64,000 nt of DNA from Glutamicibacter ardleyensis (lineage in GTDB: Bacteria > Actinomycetota > Actinomycetes > Actinomycetales > Micrococcaceae): contig NZ_BMKX01000005.1 in the NCBI RefSeq assembly GCF_014644555.1, positions 95,072 through 159,071 on the forward strand, written 5' to 3'. Shown one piece after another: positions 27,245 through 35,419 of the stretch. The translations under genes were made by a program, and so were the position numbers. Each line of letters starts with the position of its first letter. The stretch's first letter is position 1. Under the pieces are notes generated by a model. The model was not told where the DNA came from and did no database searches. It worked only from the letters and a program-made list of their open reading frames with translations.

Positions 27245-28297
27245 TTAAGAATCGGTGTCCTTTTTACGCTTTCCAAACATAATGTCATCCCAGCTGGGAA
27301 CAGAAGACCGCTTTGGTTTGCGCGGAGCGTTCTCCTCCGCTGAAGCGCCATCGTCATGGGTGGCATCTTCAGAATCTTCCTTATCGGTGACTACTACCAG
27401 CTGTGAGGTCCTTGAAGACACACCCTGTGATAGATGAGGGAATGAATCTTCCTCATCATTGTCATACTTACTCATGCTGCGTTCAATGATTTCGTTCAAC
27501 CGGTCATCCTTTGCGGGATCCCCGGGAGCTCGCTGACCGCGACGTGCGTTGAGTAGGCTGACAAGTTCCTCGGAGTCGTTGTTCTCCGCGGCCGGAGCCG
27601 GGGCTGAGGGAGCCTCAGCTTGTCCTACGGCTGCGATCGGTCGAAAGTACTCAGGTGCCTGCTGCTCGCTCAAGGTTTGCGCCCAGCGGTTCAGGTTCTT
27701 CAAAGATTTACGCGAGGGAGTGAAAGCCCACTTTGCGATATTTTCTTTGTCCTCGTTCGAACCGTTGTCCAATGACTCAACATTTTCAGAGTGTAACGGT
27801 GAGTCAAACTGGACCGTGACAATCCACTGCCCTTCTGGATCTTTCCAAGAATTCCAGCGAGCGTGCTCGGCATCAATGTTCAACTGGTGCAGACGATGCA
27901 CCACCATTGTTCCAAGATCCGCTGGCTCTTCACCGAAGACCTCTCGGTATTCGGCGTCGGTTTGTGGTCCTGAGACCTCAACGCGACGAGCTAACTCTGC
28001 GATATGCTCGCGTTCTGCGAGAACGGGGCCCTCATACTTGATGATTTGCTCTACCGGAACATCCCACTCAAGTGAAAGATCATAGGCAGACGCACCGGCA
28101 CGTACACGCGCCTGAATCTCACGTGGCGAATGAACCGAAGCCTCATCTCGGTTCCGTGGCGCCCGCGAGCGGGCGATTTCGGCCATTGCACTGCGCAGCG
28201 CATCGTCGACAGGAAGTTCAAAACTCATCCCATCGTCGCTGCTGACCTGCAGGCTGGAACCATTTTCATGAATTCCTACCAGTCTCAGCTGACGCAT
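27245..28297 (-). CDS. sepH: Septation protein SepH (DUF3071)
   Basis: Actinobacterial cell-division factor of 350 aa that, in Streptomyces, stimulates FtsZ assembly. The N-terminus MRQLRLVGIHENGSSLQV and the helix-turn-helix-like segment (about 60-105: IQARVRAGASAYDLSLEW, VPVEQIIKYEGPV) define the conserved N-terminal domain. The rest is a disordered acidic/basic region ending in RSSVPSWDDIMFG, a short C-terminal motif repeated across SepH proteins. I chose ATG 28297 because GGAGGG lies just upstream; a frame from 28312 adds five residues without a site. It is convergent with the phosphodiesterase and divergent from DUF4193. Confidence 0.88.
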   Translation of the reverse strand: MRQLRLVGIHENGSSLQVSSDDGMSFELPVDDALRSAMAEIARSRAPRNRDEASVHSPREIQARVRAGASAYDLSLEWDVPVEQIIKYEGPVLAEREHIAELARRVEVSGPQTDAEYREVFGEEPADLGTMVVHRLHQLNIDAEHARWNSWKDPEGQWIVTVQFDSPLHSENVESLDNGSNEDKENIAKWAFTPSRKSLKNLNRWAQTLSEQQAPEYFRPIAAVGQAEAPSAPAPAAENNDSEELVSLLNARRGQRAPGDPAKDDRLNEIIERSMSKYDNDEEDSFPHLSQGVSSRTSQLVVVTDKEDSEDATHDDGASAEENAPRKPKRSSVPSWDDIMFGKRKKDTDS

Positions 28298-28454
28298 TAC
28301 TACCCTCCACACGGTCTATTTCCTGAGTAAAACTCTGCCACTGATGGGCTCAATTTCCTACCACCGCCCCGGGTGTGGCGCAAGATTCGTCTCAAGTTCA
28401 TATCACTTTGGGCCTCTCGTGTCACCGGAGGGAATGTTGTGCCCTGTTAAACGT

Positions 28455-28460
28455 TATACT
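28455..28460 (+). promoter_or_regulatory. Putative -10 element upstream of DUF4193
   Basis: TATACT, one base from the sigma-70 consensus, lies about 78 bases before the DUF4193 start in the divergent sepH/DUF4193 region. The -35 hexamer is poorly conserved. Confidence 0.35.
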
Positions 28461-28537
28461 TTTAGGCCGGTACCGTTGTTTGCCAACAGGCTTCCGGTAG
28501 CGAGCATTTCGCCAGAAGAAAAGAGTTAAAAACGATT

Positions 28538-28840
28538 ATGGTCAACAAAAACGTTGCTTCACGCGAGACCAGTCAAGACCGGTCCCGTGCCGAGCAGTTG
28601 GCCGCGGCAAAAAAATTAGGCACCGCTGCAAGCGCGAACCTGATCGATGAGAATGAAGCAGAACTTGCCGAAGCCTTCATCCTGCCAGGTGGAGAAGCCG
28701 GTCAGGATGAAGCCAATGTTGACATCGTTCCGGAGCAAGCCGACGAATTCACTTGTGCCTCATGCTTCATGGTGCGTCACCGTTCCCAGCTGGCGCGTGA
28801 AGAGCAGGGGCAAAAATATTGCACCGAGTGCGAAGGATAA
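28538..28840 (+). CDS. DUF4193 family protein (RbpA-like small zinc-ribbon)
   Basis: A 100-aa protein with an acidic centre and a C-terminal four-cysteine ribbon: CASCFMVRHRSQL followed by KYCTECEG, two CxxC pairs spaced for zinc binding. This is the actinobacterial DUF4193 family (Rv2699c relatives). Function is unknown; the comparison with RbpA rests only on a similar small acidic/zinc architecture. The N-terminus is Lys/Arg/Ser-rich and variable in the family. It sits divergently from sepH, matching the conserved order sepH-DUF4193-DUF3093-dut. Confidence 0.8.
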   Translation: MVNKNVASRETSQDRSRAEQLAAAKKLGTAASANLIDENEAELAEAFILPGGEAGQDEANVDIVPEQADEFTCASCFMVRHRSQLAREEQGQKYCTECEG

Positions 28841-28896
28841 CTTCGCAAGACTCGATGCAATATGTGTGCCATAAGAACGTCTGAATTACTTAGACG

Positions 28897-29451
28897 CTAG
28901 TCTTCTCTTGGTTTTTCCGCCGGTGCTTCACCCTGTTCTTCAGCGTGGTGAGATGCAGACTCTCGCTGGCCTTCTTCGGTGTATTCATACATCACACCGT
29001 TGAGGGCCGCGGTCAGCTCTTCTGGACGACGTGTAGAGGTAATCCAGTATGGTGTCTCATCGCGTGGATCAGTCACCTCGATGCAAACCACCGCATCCAG
29101 CCATCCGCGCAGGTTCATAAAGGCTAGACCGTGGAGCTTCTGGCCACGCTGTTTGAATGCCTCTTCGCCGCGGTAGCCGACCGCTTCGCCAACAAATTTA
29201 CGCTCGATGGTCGCGCGACCTACGGTGAGGTTTTCTGCGGTGACTTCCAAGGTGGGAACCTTGAGCAAGAAGATGACCACGATGGCGACTAGGACAATCA
29301 GTCCGGTGGCGATACCCCACGGGACACTGATCGGTGCGATAGCAACACCCGCGGTGATGGCGATCAATAAAGGCCAAATCCATGTGCCGGCCGATGGCCA
29401 TAGCTTTTCACGGAATAAAACATTTGAACCCTCTGGGCTGGGAGTACTCAT
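28897..29451 (-). CDS. DUF3093 domain-containing membrane protein
   Basis: A 184-aa protein with two adjacent membrane segments near residues 22-43 and 46-64, then a cytosolic beta-rich domain containing LEVTAENLTVGRATIE, HGLAFMNLRGWLDAVVC and the ending YWITSTRRPEELTAAL. This pattern is typical of DUF3093 (Rv2698 family). An acidic, disordered tail closes the protein. ATG 29451 is preceded by GGAGGG. A longer reading frame to 29616 overlaps dut and has no ribosome site. It is divergent from dut in the same order as in mycobacteria. Function is unknown. Confidence 0.82.
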   Translation of the reverse strand: MSTPSPEGSNVLFREKLWPSAGTWIWPLLIAITAGVAIAPISVPWGIATGLIVLVAIVVIFLLKVPTLEVTAENLTVGRATIERKFVGEAVGYRGEEAFKQRGQKLHGLAFMNLRGWLDAVVCIEVTDPRDETPYWITSTRRPEELTAALNGVMYEYTEEGQRESASHHAEEQGEAPAEKPRED

Positions 29452-29584
29452 ACCCTCCAGTTTAGGCACTATTTCGCTGGCTATGAACCGCCGAGAAATC
29501 TGACGGACACGTTGAACTGCTCGCGATAGAGTTGGGCAGGTAGAAAATGACCACACAATCTCCTCGGGGGAATAAGCAAAACCT

Positions 29585-30043
29585 ATGAACGAGCCCACGA
29601 TTTCAGTAAAGATCAAGATGCTGGACCCAGACTTGCCGGTGCCAAGCTACGCGCACCCCTCTGACGCCGGAGCTGACCTGCATGCTCGCGAATCGGCAGT
29701 GCTCCAACCAGGTGAGCGGGCCTTGATCCGCACCGGTCTGGCGATCGCACTTCCGCACGGTTACGTGGGTCTAGTTCATCCACGAAGTGGCTTGGCGGCC
29801 AAACATGGAATTACAGTGGTCAATGCACCGGGTACCGTAGATGCAGGTTACCGAGGCGAGATTATGGTCACACTATTAAATACGGATAACACCAACGCAT
29901 TTGAAGTGAAGCGCGGGGATCGAATCGCGCAGCTCGTCATCCAGAAAGTAGAACTTGCCCAATTCGAGCAAGTCCAGACACTGGATGACACCGCTCGCGG
30001 AACCGGCGGCTTTGGATCAACCGGCGGATTTACCGCGAACTAA
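29585..30043 (+). CDS. dut: dUTP diphosphatase
   Basis: Trimeric dUTPase (152 aa) that hydrolyses dUTP to dUMP, keeping uracil out of DNA and feeding dTMP synthesis. All five motifs are readable: [39 protein letters not shown] with the catalytic Asp, [22 protein letters not shown]. The start ATG 29585 lacks a tight Shine-Dalgarno (GGGGGA lies about 14 bases upstream), but it gives the expected length and N-terminus. DUF3710 follows 38 bases later on the same strand, the same order as in M. tuberculosis. Confidence 0.96.
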   Translation: MNEPTISVKIKMLDPDLPVPSYAHPSDAGADLHARESAVLQPGERALIRTGLAIALPHGYVGLVHPRSGLAAKHGITVVNAPGTVDAGYRGEIMVTLLNTDNTNAFEVKRGDRIAQLVIQKVELAQFEQVQTLDDTARGTGGFGSTGGFTAN

Positions 30044-30081
30044 GTACTCTTGAGGTATAGAGCGCAAAATTTAAGGACATC

Positions 30082-30765
30082 ATGATTTTCAAGCGTAAGA
30101 AGTCGGAAGCAACGCCGGTCGAAGAGCCAACCGCTGCACCAAGCTCCTCGGAGCCTGAGACTAGTGCCGGGCCCTTCGACATAAGTGACGTGCCGGATAC
30201 CGACAGCTACCTCGATTTCGGTTCAATTCTAGTTAAGCCGATTCCAGGTATGAAGGTACGCATGGATATCGAGCAGGCGAATCAGCGAGTTGTTGCTGTC
30301 TCACTTGAAATCGCCGAATCACGCGTTCAGCTGATGGCCTTTGCCTCGTCAAAGTCGGAGTCACTGTGGCCCGGGATCCGCGAGAAAATCACCGGCGATA
30401 TTCGCGAACAGAATGGAGAAATTTTCTCCCGCGAAGGCGAACATGGTGAAGAACTGCTAGCCAAGGTTCCACAGCAGCTTCCAGATGGCCGGGCCGGACA
30501 CGTAGCCTTGCGCTTCGTCGGTGTTGATGGTCCGCGCTGGTTCCTGCGCGCCGTGGTTGGCGGGGCCGCCATCGGGGACGAGACAGCCACCGAGGTCATC
30601 GATGACCTTCTGCGCAGCGTCGTGGTCAATCGTGGCGACAAGCCTCTGCCTCCGGCCGAGCTTCTACCGTTGAACGTGCCAAGTAACGCCAATACGCGTG
30701 TCGAAACTCCTTCGCCGGAAATCACCCGCCCGGAACGTGGCCCCGAAATAACTCAGATCGGCTAA
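30082..30765 (+). CDS. DUF3710 domain-containing protein
   Basis: A 227-aa soluble actinobacterial protein of unknown function (Rv2696c relatives). After a charged N-terminus (FKRKKSEATPVEEPT) comes the domain: GPFDISDVPD, YLDFGSILVKPIPGM, LMAFASSKSESLWPGIREKI and DGPRWFLRAVVGG, all characteristic of DUF3710. The C-terminal 35 residues are Pro/Glu/Thr-rich. ATG 30082 has AAGGA upstream. The next gene starts 4 bases after its stop, so dut, DUF3710 and the OB-fold gene are probably cotranscribed. Confidence 0.85.
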   Translation: MIFKRKKSEATPVEEPTAAPSSSEPETSAGPFDISDVPDTDSYLDFGSILVKPIPGMKVRMDIEQANQRVVAVSLEIAESRVQLMAFASSKSESLWPGIREKITGDIREQNGEIFSREGEHGEELLAKVPQQLPDGRAGHVALRFVGVDGPRWFLRAVVGGAAIGDETATEVIDDLLRSVVVNRGDKPLPPAELLPLNVPSNANTRVETPSPEITRPERGPEITQIG

Positions 30766-30769
30766 GGAC

Positions 30770-31144
30770 ATGTCCTGCGAGCCTGCACCCTTATCGGCGC
30801 AGCTTGATGGCAGAGAATCAAGGCCAGCTCATCGGCATCTTGACTCGTTGTCCGAGCTGCCCGACAAGGGCCGAATCGAGCACATCGGGTATATCCAATC
30901 GGTCAGCTACTCGGCGCCGAATACTCCACCACGGCTGACGGCCGTGGTGGTTGATCAGTTAGCTGCAGCTACTGGGCGACAGCGCACCGTAGCGCACGTG
31001 AAATTGCTCTTCATGGGTCAAAAACAGGTACCTGGAATCAAGCCCGGAGTGAAAATCAAATATGCGGGCATGGTGGCCCCAGTCGATCAGGTCCCCAGTA
31101 TTTTTAATCCCCGGTATCTGATCGTTCCGGTAAGCCACGGGTAG
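30770..31144 (+). CDS. OB-fold nucleic-acid-binding-like protein
   Basis: A 124-aa protein resembling the OB-fold protein encoded between DUF3710 and DUF3159 in actinobacteria (Rv2694c). The recognisable part begins with RIEHIGYIQSVSYS and runs through LTAVVVDQLAA, VKLLFMGQKQVPGIKPG and FNPRYLIVP, consistent with five beta strands around an OB barrel. The ligand is unknown; DNA binding is only a fold-based idea. The start is 4 bases after the DUF3710 stop (TAAGGACATG), so the ribosome site overlaps the stop codon. Confidence 0.7.
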   Translation: MSCEPAPLSAQLDGRESRPAHRHLDSLSELPDKGRIEHIGYIQSVSYSAPNTPPRLTAVVVDQLAAATGRQRTVAHVKLLFMGQKQVPGIKPGVKIKYAGMVAPVDQVPSIFNPRYLIVPVSHG

Positions 31145-31198
31145 TAGTGACGTCCAAAATAGTCGGGCAGCAGGTCTTGACGACCAACCGAGGCAGAA

Positions 31199-31897
31199 GT
31201 GAGAACAATGAATAACGAAGAACAGCCAAGTGAGCCACAAGCTCCCAAGGAGAACTCGCTAGCTTCCAGCCTCGGCCAGAACGCAAAGCTATCGCAGAAC
31301 GCGGACGGCGGGATCGATGTCATCGCCAGCGTTGGTGGCATGCGCGGAATTCTTGAGACGGTAATTCCGGGCTTCGTGTTTGTGATGGTCTATGCGTTGA
31401 GCCGCGAATTGTCGTGGGCGCTGGTCGCGTCGATCGGGCTTGGCGTGATCTTTATGATCGTGCGGCTGATTAATAAGTCGACACTGGTGCAGGCGGCCAG
31501 TGGGCTGATCGGCATCCTGATCTGTGCCTTTGCTGCCCGGTCCAGTGGTGAAGCCAAAGATTATTATGTTCCAGGCTTCTTCATCGGTGCCGGATACCTG
31601 ATGGCCCTTGTCATCTCGATTCTCATCAAATGGCCGTTGGCCGGAGTGCTGTTCGGTTTCATTCGCAACGAAGGAACCGAATGGCGACAGCAACCGGGCA
31701 GGTTACGCCGCTATGCGATCGCCACCTGGATCATCATCGCGGTCTTTATCGCGCGATTGGCAGTCCAACTGCCGATGTACTTTGCCGACAACGTGGTGGC
31801 CTTGGGCCTGGCTCGCGCACTGATGGGTGTGCCGCTGTACGCTGCCGGACTGTGGTTCGCTTGGCTGGTCTCTCGCCCGGCCATTGAGAAGTCCTAG
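31199..31897 (+). CDS. DUF3159 domain-containing membrane protein
   Basis: A 232-aa integral membrane protein of unknown function (Rv2693c family). A 45-residue polar N-terminus precedes a hydrophobic core with about six membrane helices. The family motifs are MRGILETVIPGFVFVMVYAL, a central VPGFFIGAGYLMAL, and WRQQPGRLRRYAIATW. GTG 31199 has GAGG at five bases; ATG 31208 is three codons on and equally possible. Its stop overlaps the stop of the convergent ceoC by 4 bases. Conserved location beside the ceoB/ceoC RCK pair suggests a link to ion transport, but this is only context. Confidence 0.82.
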   Translation: MRTMNNEEQPSEPQAPKENSLASSLGQNAKLSQNADGGIDVIASVGGMRGILETVIPGFVFVMVYALSRELSWALVASIGLGVIFMIVRLINKSTLVQAASGLIGILICAFAARSSGEAKDYYVPGFFIGAGYLMALVISILIKWPLAGVLFGFIRNEGTEWRQQPGRLRRYAIATWIIIAVFIARLAVQLPMYFADNVVALGLARALMGVPLYAAGLWFAWLVSRPAIEKS

Positions 31898-32559
31898 CGC
31901 TTTATCCCGCGCAACGTAGTACGCAAGGACGCTTCGGCTTCGGGTGTGGTGATGAAGAAGATTTCATCCCCGCCCTCGATGACATCATCATCGCTGGGTG
32001 GGAAGGGTGCCTTGTCTCGCACAATCGCCACAATCGTGGTGTCGTGTGGCCAGGTCACGCGGCCTAAGGTGCGCCCGATCAACTCGGAGTCATGCGGTAC
32101 GGTGAACTCCGCCATATGAACCTCGCCGCTTTTGAGCGTCAGTAGCCGAACCAGGTCGCCCACCTCGACGGCTTCTTCGACCAGTGCAGTCATCAATCGC
32201 GGGGTGCTGACGGCGACATCGACACCCCAAGCATCATCAAACATCCACTCATTTTTTGGGTGGTTCACTCGTCCCACGGTACGGCGGACACCAAATTCAC
32301 TTTTCGCCAACAGTGAGACGACCAAATTGACCTTGTCATCACCCGTGGCAGAGACAACTACATCAAATTCTTCGAGCTTGGCGCGTTGTAATACCGCCAG
32401 TTCGCAAGCATCCCCAATGAGCCACTGGACATTGTCCAAATCTGCGCGTTCAGCCATTTCGGCTTTCTGATCAACGATCAGTACCTGATGAGAATTCAAA
32501 ACCAGCTCGCGGGCAATCGAGCTGCCCACCGACCCGGCACCGGCAATCATAACTTTCAC
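31894..32559 (-). CDS. ceoC: TrkA/RCK potassium-uptake regulatory protein (CeoC-like)
   Basis: A 221-aa cytosolic protein with an N-terminal RCK (Rossmann) domain, starting VKVMIAGAGSVGSSIAREL with the NAD-binding GAGSVG, followed by DKVNLVVSLLAKSEFG. The C-terminal RCK_C domain (about 135-221) is marked by GEVHMAEFTVPHDSEL and ends GGDEIFFITTPE. Such proteins gate K+ or other ion channels and transporters in response to nucleotides. GTG 32559 with AGAGAG upstream is preferred over a longer overlapping frame. It follows ceoB after 19 bases. With the adjacent APC permease this is the actinobacterial CeoB-CeoC/permease cluster (Rv2690c-Rv2692). Confidence 0.85.
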   Translation of the reverse strand: MKVMIAGAGSVGSSIARELVLNSHQVLIVDQKAEMAERADLDNVQWLIGDACELAVLQRAKLEEFDVVVSATGDDKVNLVVSLLAKSEFGVRRTVGRVNHPKNEWMFDDAWGVDVAVSTPRLMTALVEEAVEVGDLVRLLTLKSGEVHMAEFTVPHDSELIGRTLGRVTWPHDTTIVAIVRDKAPFPPSDDDVIEGGDEIFFITTPEAEASLRTTLRGIKR

Positions 32560-32578
32560 GTGGATTAGCTCTCTAGTC

Positions 32579-33253
32579 TTAGTCGCTGACGGCGACCGGT
32601 GCGTTGGCAAGGATTTTTTCGACGTCTTTACTTTGGTCCAGATTCATCATCACGTGCACCAAATCGCCGCCCTGCAGCCGGGTGCGGCTTTGCGGAATGG
32701 TCCCTTCGCCGAAGCGAGTCAGGTAAGCCACACGGACCCCGGCAGCTTCCTCGACTTCTTTGACTAGGTGGCCATACCAGTCGCGATGCAAGGCGACCTC
32801 GGTCAGCATCAGTCGTCCCGATGGTTCGCGGTAATCTCCGCGCATCGAGTAGTCCGGCAGGATGCGACGCAATACTTGGTCGGTGCTCCAACGCACCGCA
32901 GCGACCGTGGGAATTCCCAGTCTTTGATAAATTTCTGCACGTCCGGGATCGTAGATACGTGCCACAACGTGGGGTACGTGGTAACTTTCACGGGCCACGC
33001 GGGTGGCTAGAATGTTGGAATTATCACCGCTGGAAACCGCTGCAAAGGCATAAGCTTCCTCAATTTTGGCTTCAACTAGGGTGTCTCGGTCAAAGCCGAG
33101 GCCAATAACCTTGCTGCCGGAAAACTCTTGTCCTAGACGGCGAAAAGCCTCGGGGTCTTGATCGATGACGGCCACCGAATGCCCGGCTCCGTCTAGCGTA
33201 TGAGCCAGCGCAACGCCTACGCGTCCGCATCCCATGATCACAAAGTGCGCCAC
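32579..33253 (-). CDS. ceoB: TrkA/RCK potassium-uptake regulatory protein (CeoB-like)
   Basis: A 224-aa RCK protein paralogous to ceoC, first in a two-gene operon. The N-terminal GCGRVGVALAHTLDG is the dinucleotide-binding loop. AVSSGDNSNILATRVARE and VARIYDPGRAEIYQ are typical of RCK_N. The C-terminal part has LQGGDLVHVMMNLDQ. GTG 33253 with AAGGAG upstream is clear; the open frame extends to 33346 without a site. It is divergent from the APC permease, with a 145-base gap containing a 16-bp palindrome. Together with ceoC it probably forms a heteromeric regulator of an ion transporter, possibly the permease. Confidence 0.86.
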   Translation of the reverse strand: MAHFVIMGCGRVGVALAHTLDGAGHSVAVIDQDPEAFRRLGQEFSGSKVIGLGFDRDTLVEAKIEEAYAFAAVSSGDNSNILATRVARESYHVPHVVARIYDPGRAEIYQRLGIPTVAAVRWSTDQVLRRILPDYSMRGDYREPSGRLMLTEVALHRDWYGHLVKEVEEAAGVRVAYLTRFGEGTIPQSRTRLQGGDLVHVMMNLDQSKDVEKILANAPVAVSD

Positions 33254-33382
33254 CGCCAACTCCTTGCTTTCGTGCCACCAGTAAAACTTGCTTGTGTTGC
33301 TCAATGTACAGCTCCGAAAGCAACAATAGCCTCCGGTGCGAAGCACATCATTGACCCAACGCTACTGTCTAGGCTGTGCCCT

Positions 33383-33398
33383 GAGATAACGTTATCTC
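33383..33398. promoter_or_regulatory. Perfect 16-bp palindrome abutting the APC permease start
   Basis: GAGATAACGTTATCTC is fully self-complementary and directly adjoins the GTG start at 33399, where a Shine-Dalgarno would be expected. It fits either an operator over a leaderless promoter or an operator in the leader. No ribosome site is visible between it and the start codon. Confidence 0.5.
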
Positions 33399-35414
33399 GT
33401 GCCTGCTTTATTTGATGGTCTCAAAAGGATCCTCGTGGGCCGACCGTTTAGCACTGAACAGCTTAAACGTAAACCGGTCCCACCTAAGATCGCCTTGCCG
33501 ATCTTCTCTTCCAGCGCGCTGTCATCCTTGGCATACGCGCCCGACGAAATTTTGTTGACCCTCGCCATGGCCGGAATCGCCGCCACGATGCTTTCACCAG
33601 CCGTGGGCGTTGCGGTACTCGTGGTGCTTCTGGTGCTGGTGCTCTCCTACCGCCAGTCGGTAGAGGCCTACCCATCGGGTGGGGGAGACTATGAGATTGT
33701 CCGTAAGAACTTGGGCCCACGCTCGGGAACCACCGTGGCTTCGGCGCTCCTGGTCGACTTCGTGTTGACGGTCGCGGTGTCAAGCTCTTCTGCGGCGCAG
33801 TACCTGTCGGGCGTTTTCCCGGCCCTAGGGGAGCACCGGGCCGCGGTCGCCTCAGCCATTGTTGCTTTCCTCGTAGTTGCGAACTTGCGGGGACGCGGCC
33901 AAGGACGCTGGTCTCTAGCCATTCCGGTGTATCTATTTGTCGGCGGCATGCTGATGATGATCGCCGTAGGTGCCGTGCTGGCCTTCACCGGAAACTTAGG
34001 GTTGGCCCCTAGCGCCGAATTTACAATCATCCCGGAACAAGAATTTGCCACCGGTATGCATGGAGTCGTTGGGGCATTACTGATCTTGCGCGCGTTCTCC
34101 ACCGGGTCGGCGGCGCTGACCGGAATCGAAGTACCGATCTCCAACGTTCACTACCTAAGCAAACCGCGTGCCAAAAATGCGGGACGCATTCTGTTAGCCA
34201 TGGGACTACTGTCCGGAGTGCTCACCCTAGGCACGTTGATGCTGGCGCGCGCTACAGGCATCAAGGTCGTCGCTGATCCGCAGACCTCGCTGATGCTTAA
34301 TGGCGAACCCATCTCAGAGGCCTATGTGCAAATACCGGTGCTGGGTCAGCTGGCCCAGGCTGTTTTTGGGAATTTCTTCCTCGGCACCGTGGTGGTCTCG
34401 ATTCTGACCATCGCGGTGTTGTTGCTCGCCGGGAACCAAGCATTTAACTCTTTCCCAAACCTCGCCAGTCATCTAGCCTCCGATGGCTACCTGCCGCGCC
34501 AGCTTCGGACCCGCGGTGATCGCCTAGGATTTTCCAACGGCATTTTATCTCTGGGTCTTGCTGCCATTGTTTTGATCCTGTTGTTCAACGGCGACGTGAC
34601 GATCCTGGTGCAGCTTTATGTGGTCGGAGTGTTTGTTTCCTTCACGCTGAGCCAGTTGGGCATGCTCAAACACTGGTCGCGGGTGCTAGTGACGGTGACC
34701 GACCGGAAGATCCGGGCGGCGAAGCGTCGCAAGCGTCTGTTGAATCTGATCGGCTTGATTTTGTCACTGCTGGTTTTGGTGGTTGTGTTGGCCACCCGTT
34801 TTGTTCACGGAGCATGGCTTGCGGTGTTAGGCATCGTAGCGCTGACGTTGATCATGGAATCTTTGCAACGTCATTACCAGCAGGTCGACAGCGAGCTGTC
34901 GATTGATGATGAACACTCGGCCACCGCGCTGCCGGCGAGAGTCCACGCATTGGTACTCGTGTCCACGGTACGTAAACCGGTGCTACGCGCCCTGGCTTTC
35001 GCACGAGCGTCGCGACCATCAAAATTGGAAGCGATCATCGTAGATATCGAAGCGGAGAAAACCGCGCGTACCTTGGCTACCTGGGATCGACTGCAAATCC
35101 CGGTTCCGATCACCGCGCTGGCCTCTCCATACCGCGATATTGCCGGACCCTTGATCGAACATATTCGGTCGATTAGGCGGGAGTCGCCAAGAGATCTCAT
35201 CGTGGTTTACATTCCCGAATACGTGGTCGGCCACTGGTGGGAGCAACTGGTGCACAACCAGACGGCCCAACGGGTCAAAAACCGACTGCACTACGAACCT
35301 GGAGTGCTCATCGCCTCGGTGCCTTGGCGCCTGCTGAGCTCTTCCGACGCACTACTCGGTGCCCCGACCGAGGAATCCTCGGCACACCGAAACACCTCAC
35401 CTCACGAAGGATGA
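33399..35414 (+). CDS. APC superfamily permease (KUP/amino-acid-type)
   Basis: A 671-aa membrane protein. After a 30-residue cytosolic start come about twelve membrane helices; the first helix region reads IFSSSALSSLAYAPDEIL, and YRQSVEAYPSGGGDYEIVRK is typical of APC permeases. A 150-residue cytosolic C-terminal domain (from about 515) contains VLVSTVRKPVLRALAFARAS and ends near VPWRLLSSSD. Orthologues are the large permease next to ceoB/ceoC (Rv2690c). The ion or amino-acid substrate is not established; the flanking RCK genes hint at K+. GTG 33399 is the first start and follows the palindrome directly. The RNA methyltransferase gene begins 5 bases after its stop. Confidence 0.85.
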   Translation: MPALFDGLKRILVGRPFSTEQLKRKPVPPKIALPIFSSSALSSLAYAPDEILLTLAMAGIAATMLSPAVGVAVLVVLLVLVLSYRQSVEAYPSGGGDYEIVRKNLGPRSGTTVASALLVDFVLTVAVSSSSAAQYLSGVFPALGEHRAAVASAIVAFLVVANLRGRGQGRWSLAIPVYLFVGGMLMMIAVGAVLAFTGNLGLAPSAEFTIIPEQEFATGMHGVVGALLILRAFSTGSAALTGIEVPISNVHYLSKPRAKNAGRILLAMGLLSGVLTLGTLMLARATGIKVVADPQTSLMLNGEPISEAYVQIPVLGQLAQAVFGNFFLGTVVVSILTIAVLLLAGNQAFNSFPNLASHLASDGYLPRQLRTRGDRLGFSNGILSLGLAAIVLILLFNGDVTILVQLYVVGVFVSFTLSQLGMLKHWSRVLVTVTDRKIRAAKRRKRLLNLIGLILSLLVLVVVLATRFVHGAWLAVLGIVALTLIMESLQRHYQQVDSELSIDDEHSATALPARVHALVLVSTVRKPVLRALAFARASRPSKLEAIIVDIEAEKTARTLATWDRLQIPVPITALASPYRDIAGPLIEHIRSIRRESPRDLIVVYIPEYVVGHWWEQLVHNQTAQRVKNRLHYEPGVLIASVPWRLLSSSDALLGAPTEESSAHRNTSPHEG

Positions 35415-35419
35415 TACTT

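Noticed and set aside
35237..35419. N-terminal extension of the TRAM methyltransferase
   Set aside because: It overlaps the permease C-terminus in another frame, and the TRAM domain starts cleanly after ATG 35420 with AAGG upstream.
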